Assembly (NCBI GenBank): GCA_027077185.1
Contig: JALTGJ010000373.1
Location: forward strand, 1-7,545
Reading direction: 5' to 3'
Length of the DNA stretch: 7,545 nt
Source: Spirochaetales bacterium
GTDB taxonomy: Bacteria > Spirochaetota > Spirochaetia > B11-G9
Shown here: piece by piece, positions 1 through 5,649 of the stretch
Layout of the letters: the number at the start of each line of letters is the position of its first letter
Position numbering within the stretch: the first letter of the stretch is position 1
Program-made: the position numbers and the translations under genes
Notes under the pieces: model-generated
The model's input: the letters and a program-made list of their open reading frames with translations, nothing else
Databases searched by the model: none
Told to the model about the DNA's origin: nothing

Positions 1-1046
1 GCTTTTATCGATTCCATCAGTGCCGTTCTGTCCTTTACAATATCACCTGTCAGTTCTTTCATACCCTCAAGTCCCTTGATCATTACACCAAGAGCATCCC
101 AGGAAAGAGCACCAACATCATCAGGAATATATCCGTAATCGGCTTTATACCGATCAATAAATTCTTTTGTGGCACCTTTTGCTCCGGCTGCTGCATAATG
201 AGTAATAAAATATTTTCCTTTTACAACATCTCCGGTCAAAGTTACAAGTTCTGCTGAACCCCAGGAATCTGAACCAAGAACATTTCCTTTCCATCCAAGA
301 TCCTGAGCCTGTGGGAGAGCTAATGCTACCTTGTTATAATAAATCGGCATAAATATAAAATCCGGTTTTGCAGCAATTATTTTTGTAAGCTGTACTGAAT
401 AATCCTGATCTTTCTGACCAAAACTTTCATATGCTACAACAGAACCTTTCCCATGAAGTTTTTCAAATGCAGCTGTAAAATACTCTGCAAGACCTTTGGA
501 ATAGTCATTATCAAGATTATAGATAACTGCTGCTGTTTTGGCATTAAACTGTTCAGTTCCAAATTTAGCTGCTACAGGGCCTTGAAAGGGGTCAAGAAAG
601 GCAGCTCTGAAAACGTAAGGTCTGTCAAGAGTTGTTGCAGGATTGGTTGACCAGGGTGAGACCATAGGTGTTCTGTTGTCATTGGCAACTTCTCCACCAG
701 GAATCGCCTGTTTTGAAGAATTAGGACCGATAATTCCTATTACCTTATCCTGTTCAATAAGTTTTAGAGCTACTGCAACAGCAGATTCAGCTTTTGACTC
801 ATTATCCTCATAGATAAACTTGACAGGGTATTTAACACCACCAATTTCAACACCACCAGCAGCATTAATATCTTTTAGTTTCATCTCTGCTGCAAACTTT
901 GATGCCTCTCCAACCTTGGGAATATCACCAGTCATAGGGATATTAAAACCAATTTTGATAACTTGTTCCTTATCACCATTAGCGAAAAGGGGAACCATTG
1001 CAACAATCATTACAATGATTAACAGTAAAGTAAATTTGTTTTTCAT
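1..1046 (-). CDS. LivK-like ABC transporter periplasmic substrate-binding protein (3' end cut by window)
   Basis: This is the soluble receptor of a HAAT-type ABC importer for branched-chain amino acids or related amides, secreted to the periplasm. I read 348 codons from ATG at 1044-1046. A GAGGAG Shine-Dalgarno (1053-1058) sits 6 bases upstream. Residues 1-22 form a signal peptide (basic MKNK, hydrophobic core, FA before N23), and there is no lipobox cysteine. The mature part has features of the Peripla_BP_6 fold: IGFNIPMTGD (32-41), INAAGG (60-65), GIIGPNSS (104-111), PMVSPWSTNP (127-136) and DYSKG (181-185). The family is usually about 370-390 residues, so roughly 30-40 C-terminal residues lie outside the window. 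Permease and ATPase genes (livHMGF) would be expected beyond the left edge. The exact ligand cannot be read from sequence; amide, urea or aromatic ligands are also known in this family. Confidence 0.93.
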   Translation of the reverse strand, partial: MKNKFTLLLIIVMIVAMVPLFANGDKEQVIKIGFNIPMTGDIPKVGEASKFAAEMKLKDINAAGGVEIGGVKYPVKFIYEDNESKAESAVAVALKLIEQDKVIGIIGPNSSKQAIPGGEVANDNRTPMVSPWSTNPATTLDRPYVFRAAFLDPFQGPVAAKFGTEQFNAKTAAVIYNLDNDYSKGLAEYFTAAFEKLHGKGSVVAYESFGQKDQDYSVQLTKIIAAKPDFIFMPIYYNKVALALPQAQDLGWKGNVLGSDSWGSAELVTLTGDVVKGKYFITHYAAAGAKGATKEFIDRYKADYGYIPDDVGALSWDALGVMIKGLEGMKELTGDIVKDRTALMESIK

Positions 1047-1140
1047 ATAAAACTCCTCTGTAGGTGATCATAACCTGATAATCTCTATCACGCAAGTAAA
1101 ACTTTCATTTTATTTGCTATTGCATCTCTTTAGCCAAATT

Positions 1141-1169
1141 TTTATACAGTTTTTTCACCATTTTCTTAA
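1141..1169 (-). promoter_or_regulatory. Candidate sigma-70 promoter for the LivK-like gene
   Basis: On the minus strand TTAAGA (1164-1169) and TATAAA (1141-1146) are separated by 17 bases, together 9 of 12 consensus matches. The predicted start is near 1134, giving a leader of about 88 bases. The gap is very AT-rich, so chance matches are likely. Two competing candidates are TTGTCT/TAATCT (1249-1254 and 1225-1230, 18-base spacer) and a sigma-54-like GG-N10-GC element at 1121-1136. Confidence 0.33.
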
Positions 1170-1273
1170 CTTTATTCAGATTTTTTAATTATTATTTTTT
1201 TATATACACCTACAAATGAACAATAGATTACTTTTATATAAATTTCACAGACAAAACAGTATAAGCTTGTTAC

Positions 1274-1302
1274 TTTATTAAAATATTAATTTATTTAATA
1301 AA
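1274..1302. repeat. AT-only inverted repeat downstream of mtaD
   Basis: TTTATTAAA (1274-1282) and TTTAATAAA (1294-1302) are exact reverse complements, with 9-base arms and an 11-base loop. They lie about 37 bases past the mtaD stop. The stem has no G or C and no T tract follows on the minus strand, so it is not a standard intrinsic terminator. It could be a weak hairpin, a protein site or chance. The rest of the 1047-1338 gap holds no gene that I can see; it is AT-rich leader sequence for the LivK-like gene. Confidence 0.3.
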
Positions 1303-1338
1303 CCTTAAAGCACAATTAAACTGATATATATTTAATAT

Positions 1339-2628
1339 TTATTTTACAATTAACCTGTTGGCAATTAAATCAGCGTCCCTGCAAACTTCAGCTTCATCAA
1401 GGGTAAGTAATGCCCTGTCTCTCATTAACAGGCGTCCATTGCAAATAACTGTACAAACATCCGATGCCTGGGCAGAGTAAACAAGAGAAGAAACAATATT
1501 CAGTTTTGGATAAAAATGTGGTCTCTCTGTATCCAGAATTATTATATCAGCTTTTTTCCCCACCACAATTGATCCTGTTATGTTATCAATTCCAAGGGCT
1601 TTTGCACCATTTAGTGTTGCCATCTGAAGAGCCTTATATGCAGGAACAGAAATGGGGCTATGATCCGCAGCTTTGTTTACAAGAGCCGTCAAATTTATTT
1701 CTTCAAACATGTTAAGATTATTATTACTGGCAGGACCATCTGTACCCAGGGAAACATTAATACCGGCAGCAAGCATCTTACTTACAGGAGCAAAGCCATT
1801 GCCGAATTTCAAATTACTCCCCGGATTATTAACAACAGAAACATTATGTTCTGCAAGAATTTTTATATCATCATCCGTTACTTTTACGCAGTGGGCAGCA
1901 TAAGTTCTATTTTCAAATATTCCACAATCCCGGACATATTCAACTGGTGATTTTTTATATATGCTGTAAATTTCTTCAACTTCCCGTCTGCTTTCTGACA
2001 GATGAATGTGTACTCCGGTGCCAAGTTCCCCAGCAACAGAAGCAATCTTTTTCATGTATTCAGGAGCACATGTATAGGGAGCATGGGGACTCATATCAAT
2101 TTTAATACGTCCATCATCTGAATTATTCCATTTATGAAAAAGATCTATAGCCTCATCCAGTTTATACAAATCCTCCGGTCCGTTAAAAACAAGCCCCCGT
2201 GATAAATTTGCCCTTAATCCCGTGTTACTTACAGCTCTGGCTACCTCATCCATAAAAAAATACATATCTGCAAAGCTGGTAATCCCCGAACGGATCATCT
2301 CTGCAATACTAAGCATTGAGCCGGCATAAACATCTTTACCGGAAAGTTTTTCTTCCAAAGGCATTATACTGTCATTCAGCCAGGTCCAAAAAGGCAGATC
2401 ATCAGCATAATGCCGCATTAGCGACATTGCAATATGGGAATGTGAGTTTATCAAACCGGGAAGAACTATTTTCCCTTCAGCATCAATCTCGGTAGCAGCT
2501 TTAAAATTTGCCGGTATATCCCCAATAAAAACTATCTTATCCCCTTTCACCCCAAGGTTTCCCTGAATAAATTCAGGATTCTTAGAATCCATGGTTAGAA
2601 TTTTTGCATTTTTAATTAATAAACTCAT
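1339..2628 (-). CDS. mtaD: 5-methylthioadenosine/S-adenosylhomocysteine deaminase (amidohydrolase family)
   Basis: This is a cytoplasmic metal-dependent aminohydrolase of 429 residues, the usual length for the MtaD/TrzN/SsnA-like branch. It would convert methylthioadenosine or S-adenosylhomocysteine to the inosine derivative plus ammonia. The expected metal ligands are visible: H63 and H65 (NSHSH), H209 (HIHLSES) and D297 (GTDGPASNNN). Likely catalytic or substrate residues are E212, H182 (SPHAPYTC) and H246 (AAHC). The C-terminal segment with ADIIILD, SLVYSAQASDV and NGRLLMRD is typical of this subgroup. The ATG lies 9 bases after the stop of the upstream permease gene, whose end carries only a weak AGG ribosome site, so translational coupling is likely. 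Other nucleoside or guanine-type deaminases share the scaffold. Family assignment is firm; the exact substrate is inferred from closest resemblance. Confidence 0.88.
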   Translation of the reverse strand: MSLLIKNAKILTMDSKNPEFIQGNLGVKGDKIVFIGDIPANFKAATEIDAEGKIVLPGLINSHSHIAMSLMRHYADDLPFWTWLNDSIMPLEEKLSGKDVYAGSMLSIAEMIRSGITSFADMYFFMDEVARAVSNTGLRANLSRGLVFNGPEDLYKLDEAIDLFHKWNNSDDGRIKIDMSPHAPYTCAPEYMKKIASVAGELGTGVHIHLSESRREVEEIYSIYKKSPVEYVRDCGIFENRTYAAHCVKVTDDDIKILAEHNVSVVNNPGSNLKFGNGFAPVSKMLAAGINVSLGTDGPASNNNLNMFEEINLTALVNKAADHSPISVPAYKALQMATLNGAKALGIDNITGSIVVGKKADIIILDTERPHFYPKLNIVSSLVYSAQASDVCTVICNGRLLMRDRALLTLDEAEVCRDADLIANRLIVK

Positions 2629-2637
2629 ACTTACAGC

Positions 2638-3825
2638 CTACAACCCTGTTTCTTTATTGTCAATTAAAAAGCTCTTTCTAAAAACAGCAACAAGAAAAAT
2701 TGCACCCATAATTACTGCTGCACAAAATAGATACATTACCGAAAAACCATATCCATCAAGAATAAGACCACTCAAACTGCTTCCAATAAACCCTGCAAGA
2801 CCATAACTAATTCCACCAAAAATCGCCATTGCCAATGCTCTGGATTTTTCATTTATTTGATTATTTATTAAAACAATAATAGTTATATGCAGCAGTCCAA
2901 ATGAAAGGGCATGGAGAACCTGTCCAAACAGGACAAGGGGCAGGGGTGGAACCATTGCATAAATAAGCATTCGAACTACAGTACCGGCAGCTGCTAAAAG
3001 AATCATTTTAGCCACACCATAACGAACAACATAGCGGCTTCCCCATAGTACAACAGGAATTTCAGCTAATGCTCCTATGCCCCATATTCCGCTAATTCCC
3101 TTAAGGTTATAGACATCATGAAGATATATAGAAAAAAAAGAATAATACCCTGACATACCCATCTTAATAAAAAATGCCGCAGTAATACCCACCCAGAAAA
3201 CAACAGGCATTGAAATAACAGTAGCCAATAATTTTGATTTATCGCCCCTGTTGATCCGGCTTTTTATGCCTTCACTGCCAGTTATCTTTGGAATATGAGG
3301 AAGACTCAAATTACTTAAAAAAAGCATTCCCATAAGAACTGTAAAAACAATTACTATCCTTATAGAACTTGACGAATCTAAAAAACCCCAAATTTGATAT
3401 AAGAATGAAATTCCTACATAGCCGATACTGCCCCATATTCTTGCCTGACCGTATTCCTTAACAACATCGACAAGTGTTCTTGAGGCCAGTGCATCTGTTA
3501 GAGAAGCTATCGGCCGGTACATCATTCCAAAAAAAACAAGAACCAGTACTGTACCAATAAATCCAATATCAAATACAAACAAAAAGAAAGACAGCCCTGC
3601 TCCAACAGTAAGAACAAGCAAAACAGATTTATATTTACCTATCCTGTCGGCAAACCAGCCAATTAAAAGCGGCCCGAAAACACCTGTAATCTCAAATACT
3701 CCAAGAAGAAAACCAATCTCAGATGCACTGAATCCATGCATCTTAAGAATTTGCTGCAGATAGGGAATAACCGTTGCCATTGCCGCAAAAAAAATAAAAT
3801 AGTTAATACTAAATCTGAATACCAA
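2638..3825 (-). CDS. MFS permease, MFS_1-like (HcaT/NupG-type proton symporter)
   Basis: This is a 395-residue inner-membrane transporter with about 12 hydrophobic segments in two halves, split by a charged loop at about 176-200. The first half carries a motif A-like GWFADRIGK (56-64). GQARIWGSIGY (126-136) is the R-x-WGSIG signature I associate with the MFS_1_like group, which includes phenylpropionate HcaT and nucleoside NupG. The start is TTG at 3823-3825. A strong GGAGGA (3830-3835) sits 4 bases upstream, and the N-terminus NYFIFFAAMATVIPYLQ matches where helix 1 begins in relatives. It is the first gene of a minus-strand operon with the MTA/SAH-type deaminase 9 bases downstream, which suggests uptake of a nucleoside-like substrate. 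That substrate is an inference from context; the motifs do not prove it. Confidence 0.85.
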   Translation of the reverse strand: MVFRFSINYFIFFAAMATVIPYLQQILKMHGFSASEIGFLLGVFEITGVFGPLLIGWFADRIGKYKSVLLVLTVGAGLSFFLFVFDIGFIGTVLVLVFFGMMYRPIASLTDALASRTLVDVVKEYGQARIWGSIGYVGISFLYQIWGFLDSSSSIRIVIVFTVLMGMLFLSNLSLPHIPKITGSEGIKSRINRGDKSKLLATVISMPVVFWVGITAAFFIKMGMSGYYSFFSIYLHDVYNLKGISGIWGIGALAEIPVVLWGSRYVVRYGVAKMILLAAAGTVVRMLIYAMVPPLPLVLFGQVLHALSFGLLHITIIVLINNQINEKSRALAMAIFGGISYGLAGFIGSSLSGLILDGYGFSVMYLFCAAVIMGAIFLVAVFRKSFLIDNKETGL

Positions 3826-3842
3826 AAAATCCTCCGGTGACC

Positions 3843-3871
3843 TTACCCATATTACTTGAAGATGCTAATAT
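3843..3871 (+). promoter_or_regulatory. Candidate promoter for the DHDDT HAD gene (possibly leaderless)
   Basis: TTACCC (3843-3848) and TAATAT (3866-3871) are separated by 17 bases. The expected transcription start, about 7 bases past the -10 box, falls at the ATG at 3878. No Shine-Dalgarno precedes that ATG, which fits a leaderless or near-leaderless message. The -35 box is poor, and this is prediction only. Confidence 0.35.
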
Positions 3872-3877
3872 AAACAA
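3849..3877 (-). promoter_or_regulatory. Candidate promoter for the permease-mtaD operon
   Basis: On the minus strand TTGTTT (3872-3877) and TAATAT (3849-3854) are separated by 17 bases. The predicted start is near 3842, giving a leader of about 17 bases that contains the GGAGGA ribosome site. The element overlaps the plus-strand promoter of the HAD gene almost entirely, and the two -10 boxes form an inverted repeat (ATATTA, 11 bases, TAATAT). Confidence 0.4.
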
Positions 3878-4555
3878 ATGAAATACAAATGCCTTATGTT
3901 AGATCATGATGATACAGCAGTAGACAGTACACCTTCCATTCATCATCCGGCTCATATTGAGCAAATGAAACAGCTTGGCCGATCCCACCAGGCATTAAAT
4001 TTAGAGGACTGGTTTAAAATCAACTTTGACCCCGGACTAGTAACCTACTTTAAAGAAACACTTACCTTTACAGAAGAGGAAAACAAACTCTGCTATGCAA
4101 TTTGGAGAGATTTTACAACTAAATCAAAATATCCTCCTTTTTTCCCCGGCATACTTAACTTATTAGGTAGGTTTATAAAGGCGGGTGGGATTCTTATAGT
4201 TGTTTCCCACTCTGAACCTGATATTATCAAAAGGCATTACAGGGAACAAACAGATTTCCCAGGACTTAAACCTAATCGTATTTTTGGGTGGAACGGCAAA
4301 GCGGAAGAAAACAAACCAAACATCTGGCCTGTAACTGAAACGATAAAACAGTTTAACCTGAAAAAACGAGATATTCTGGTGGTAGACGACCTAAAACCAG
4401 GAATTACCATGGCAATAAATGCAGGAGTCGATTCTGCTGGCGTCGGATGGAGTCAGAGCCATAGGATTCCGGAAATTAAAGCAGATTTGCAAAATGAATG
4501 CACCTATTATTTTGAAAAGATTAGTGATTTAGAAAATTTTCTTTTCACTGTTTGA
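3878..4555 (+). CDS. HAD-superfamily hydrolase with DHDDT nucleophile motif
   Basis: This is a 225-residue cytoplasmic phosphatase-like protein. HAD motifs appear in order: motif I D9-H-D11-D-T13 followed by VDSTP, motif II VVSHS with S110, a plausible motif III lysine K146 (ENKP), and motif IV VVDDLKPG with D170 and D171. D9 is the expected nucleophile and D11 the acid/base. The helical segment between motif I and motif II (about 20-95) looks like a C1-type cap, as in phosphoglycolate phosphatase and beta-phosphoglucomutase relatives. The usual glycine of DxDGT is aspartate here; I recall a related group of uncharacterised HAD proteins sharing DHDDT-VDSTP. ATG at 3878 is chosen because it puts motif I at the normal distance from the N-terminus and an in-frame stop lies at 3866-3868. 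No Shine-Dalgarno is visible. It is divergent from the MFS permease. The substrate is unknown. Confidence 0.87.
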   Translation: MKYKCLMLDHDDTAVDSTPSIHHPAHIEQMKQLGRSHQALNLEDWFKINFDPGLVTYFKETLTFTEEENKLCYAIWRDFTTKSKYPPFFPGILNLLGRFIKAGGILIVVSHSEPDIIKRHYREQTDFPGLKPNRIFGWNGKAEENKPNIWPVTETIKQFNLKKRDILVVDDLKPGITMAINAGVDSAGVGWSQSHRIPEIKADLQNECTYYFEKISDLENFLFTV

Positions 4556-4579
4556 CTTTTCCTGTATATATTATATACA
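4552..4579 (+). promoter_or_regulatory. Predicted vapBC promoter
   Basis: TTGACT (4552-4557, 5 of 6 matches) and TATACA (4574-4579, 4 of 6) are separated by 16 bases. The -35 box overlaps the stop codon of the preceding HAD gene (TGA 4553-4555), so vapBC can be transcribed on its own as well as by read-through. The start would be near 4586, leaving a leader of about 18 bases with AAGGA at 4589-4593. Confidence 0.5.
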
Positions 4580-4589
4580 TTTGTATATA
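4563..4589. promoter_or_regulatory. Candidate VapB/VapBC autoregulatory operator, three half-sites
   Basis: The octamer TGTATATA occurs at 4563-4570, inverted as TATATACA at 4572-4579, and again direct at 4582-4589. These give two exact palindromes sharing the middle half-site: one with a 1-base spacer (4563-4579), one with a 2-base spacer (4572-4589). The array covers the -10 box and predicted start. VapB antitoxins commonly repress their own operon through inverted repeats at this place; binding here is inferred. Confidence 0.6.
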
Positions 4590-4603
4590 AGGATTGAAAT
4601 AAG

Positions 4604-4852
4604 ATGGCTATTAGTATAAGAAACCCAATTGCTGAAAAATTGGCCAGAGAGGTAGCAAAAGAGAGTGGTGAAAGTTTAACTCAGTCAATAATCCACTCCC
4701 TTGAAGAAAGGCTGGAAAAATTACAGGGGCGTCGTGAACCACAGAACCTACTCCAGGAGATTATAGAAATAGGCAATAGATGTGCTGCTCTACCTGATAT
4801 TGATCAGAGAACTTCTGATGAGATTCTTGGATACAATGAAAATGGTTATTGA
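4604..4852 (+). CDS. vapB: VapB-family antitoxin (Rv0623-like / PSK_trans_fac)
   Basis: This is an 82-residue antitoxin that should neutralise the adjacent PIN-domain toxin and repress their shared promoter. The whole protein has the Rv0623-like pattern. MAISIRNPIAEKLAREVA (1-18) is the N-terminal strand and helix used for DNA binding and dimerisation. ESLTQSI and HSLEERLEKLQGR (22-43) form the second helix. A toxin-wrapping C-terminal part has RCAALPDIDQRTSDEILGY (59-77), ending in the ENGY variant of the usual GYDEHGLP tail. ATG at 4604 has AAGGA 10 bases upstream. The 3' end overlaps the toxin gene by 17 bases (11 if the second ATG is used), the usual antitoxin-first arrangement. The gene shows no truncation. 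Confidence 0.92.
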   Translation: MAISIRNPIAEKLAREVAKESGESLTQSIIHSLEERLEKLQGRREPQNLLQEIIEIGNRCAALPDIDQRTSDEILGYNENGY

Positions 4853-5234
4853 TACTTCTGCAATAATTGCAATACTTCTTAACGAACCGGAAAATGAAAG
4901 TATTTCTGAAGTATTAGCTAAAAGTTCTAAACGCCTGATGAGTGCATTTACAGCTCTTGAATGCGGAATAGTAATCGAAGCTAAAAAGGGAGAGTCAGGG
5001 GGAAGAGAACTGGATCTTCTATTTCATAAACTAAATATTGTAATAGTAAATATGGACTCAAAACAGTTTGAAATAGCAAGAAAAGCATGGAGATTATTCG
5101 GGAAAGGAAGACATCCTGCAAAACTGAATATTGGTGACTGCTGCGCCTACGCTTTGTCTGCCCACTCAGGGGAACCTTTATTGTTCAAGGGAGATGATTT
5201 TTCAAAAACCGATATCTGTAGAGTTGAATACTAG
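4836..5234 (+). CDS. vapC: VapC-family PIN-domain ribonuclease toxin
   Basis: This is a 132-residue PIN-domain endoribonuclease, the toxin of the VapBC pair, expected to cleave tRNA or rRNA when free. The acidic metal-binding residues are all present: D6 (VIDTSA), E42 (TALECGIV), D101 (NIGDCCAYALS) and D121 (LLFKGDDFSKTD). The usual KGNDF is KGDDF here, so residue 120 is aspartate instead of asparagine. GRHPAKLNIGDC (91-102) is characteristic of the Rv0624-like subgroup. The start is set at ATG 4836, inside vapB; ATG 4842 (MVIDTSA) is equally possible and matches many relatives. An upstream in-frame ATG at 4782 would add 18 residues before the first PIN strand and is unlikely. The toxin looks catalytically intact. 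Confidence 0.92.
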   Translation: MKMVIDTSAIIAILLNEPENESISEVLAKSSKRLMSAFTALECGIVIEAKKGESGGRELDLLFHKLNIVIVNMDSKQFEIARKAWRLFGKGRHPAKLNIGDCCAYALSAHSGEPLLFKGDDFSKTDICRVEY

Positions 5235-5238
5235 CCTG

Positions 5239-5535
5239 CTAGTCCTGATGTTTTTTCTTCATCTTTTTCCTTGATAAAGATATACCACCAAAACCACTTA
5301 TAATAGCCATATAGAATCCAAGATCATACCACCAACCTGTATTATTAACCTCATAAACTCTGATATTTCCATTAAAAATACCAATAATAAGAGATAACGG
5401 TGCAACCCAGCCATGCCATATCCCGGAGAAAAATCCTGCAGGCTTATCAACTGACCTGTTACCATCTCCAGGCAAACAAGATAATAAAAGAGAAGCCAAC
5501 AATACTATAAGTAAAATCTTTAAAAGATTTTTCAT
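5239..5535 (-). CDS. Small predicted lipoprotein/membrane protein with WHGW...NNTGWWYD core
   Basis: This is a 98-residue protein of unknown function. Residues 1-19 are a signal peptide (MKNLLK, hydrophobic core) ending in the lipobox LLSC with C20, so a lipoprotein is predicted. Two more hydrophobic stretches follow, about 39-55 and 71-86, with a basic tail (SRKKMKKK) that should face the cytoplasm. The central segment FFSGIWHGWVAP (35-46) and YEVNNTGWWYDLGF (61-74) resembles a widespread group of small uncharacterised bacterial proteins that I remember by this aromatic motif but cannot name. The start is the second ATG (5533-5535), because GGAG (5542-5545) is 6 bases from it but directly abuts the first ATG at 5539-5541. 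The stop is 4 bases from the vapC stop, on the opposite strand. Confidence 0.8.
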   Translation of the reverse strand: MKNLLKILLIVLLASLLLSCLPGDGNRSVDKPAGFFSGIWHGWVAPLSLIIGIFNGNIRVYEVNNTGWWYDLGFYMAIISGFGGISLSRKKMKKKHQD

Positions 5536-5554
5536 ACTCATCTCCTTTTATTTA

Positions 5555-5583
5555 ATAATACTTACATTTTTGTAAAATACCAA
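5555..5583 (-). promoter_or_regulatory. Predicted promoter of the small lipoprotein gene
   Basis: On the minus strand TTGGTA (5578-5583) and TATTAT (5555-5560, 5 of 6 matches) are separated by exactly 17 bases. The start would be near 5548, giving a leader of about 12 bases that already contains the ribosome site AAGGAG. The spacer holds a perfect inverted repeat, listed separately. Confidence 0.5.
5562..5575. repeat. Inverted repeat TTACA-N4-TGTAA inside the promoter spacer
   Basis: TTACA (5562-5566) and TGTAA (5571-5575) flank TTTT. The 14-base palindrome lies wholly between the -35 and -10 boxes predicted for the lipoprotein gene, a common place for a repressor site. It sits about 75 bases upstream of the divergent MFS gene. 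The arms are short and AT-rich, so chance is a real alternative. Confidence 0.35.
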
Positions 5584-5649
5584 TAAATACTTTCAAAAGA
5601 ATCATTCTAAGTGCTATTACAGCTTATTTATATATGCTAGATTCTCTAA

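Noticed and set aside
453..1050. Plus-strand open frames of 65 and 76 codons
   Set aside because: They lie antisense to the LivK-like gene, which has a signal peptide, family motifs and a good ribosome site; these frames show no family features.
1121..1136. Sigma-54 promoter for the LivK-like gene
   Set aside because: It has GG-N10-GC with TGGC and TGCA but lacks the rest of the consensus, and no activator site is visible; mentioned only as an alternative.
1274..1302. Intrinsic terminator for mtaD
   Set aside because: The stem is pure A/T with an 11-base loop and no T tract follows on the transcribed strand; kept only as an inverted repeat.
1047..1338. Riboswitch or small RNA in the gap
   Set aside because: No GC-containing paired elements or known riboswitch core were recognised by eye; the region is mostly A/T runs.
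1464..1950. Plus-strand open frames of 76-96 codons
   Set aside because: They are antisense shadows of the mtaD gene, overlap each other in different frames and show no recognisable protein features.
2591..2806. Plus-strand 71-codon frame
   Set aside because: It spans the mtaD/permease junction on the opposite strand and is explained by those two genes.
4782..4835. 18-codon N-terminal extension of VapC from ATG 4782
   Set aside because: PIN toxins of this subgroup begin a few residues before VIDTSA; the extension translates vapB sequence in another frame and has no ribosome site.
5536..5541. First ATG of the small lipoprotein gene
   Set aside because: GGAG directly abuts it, which is too close for initiation; the next ATG, two codons later, has ideal 6-base spacing.
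5598..5608. Palindrome AGAAT-C-ATTCT upstream of the OFA-like permease
   Set aside because: The arms are 5 bases, there is no clear promoter around it to regulate, and it is expected by chance in AT-rich DNA.
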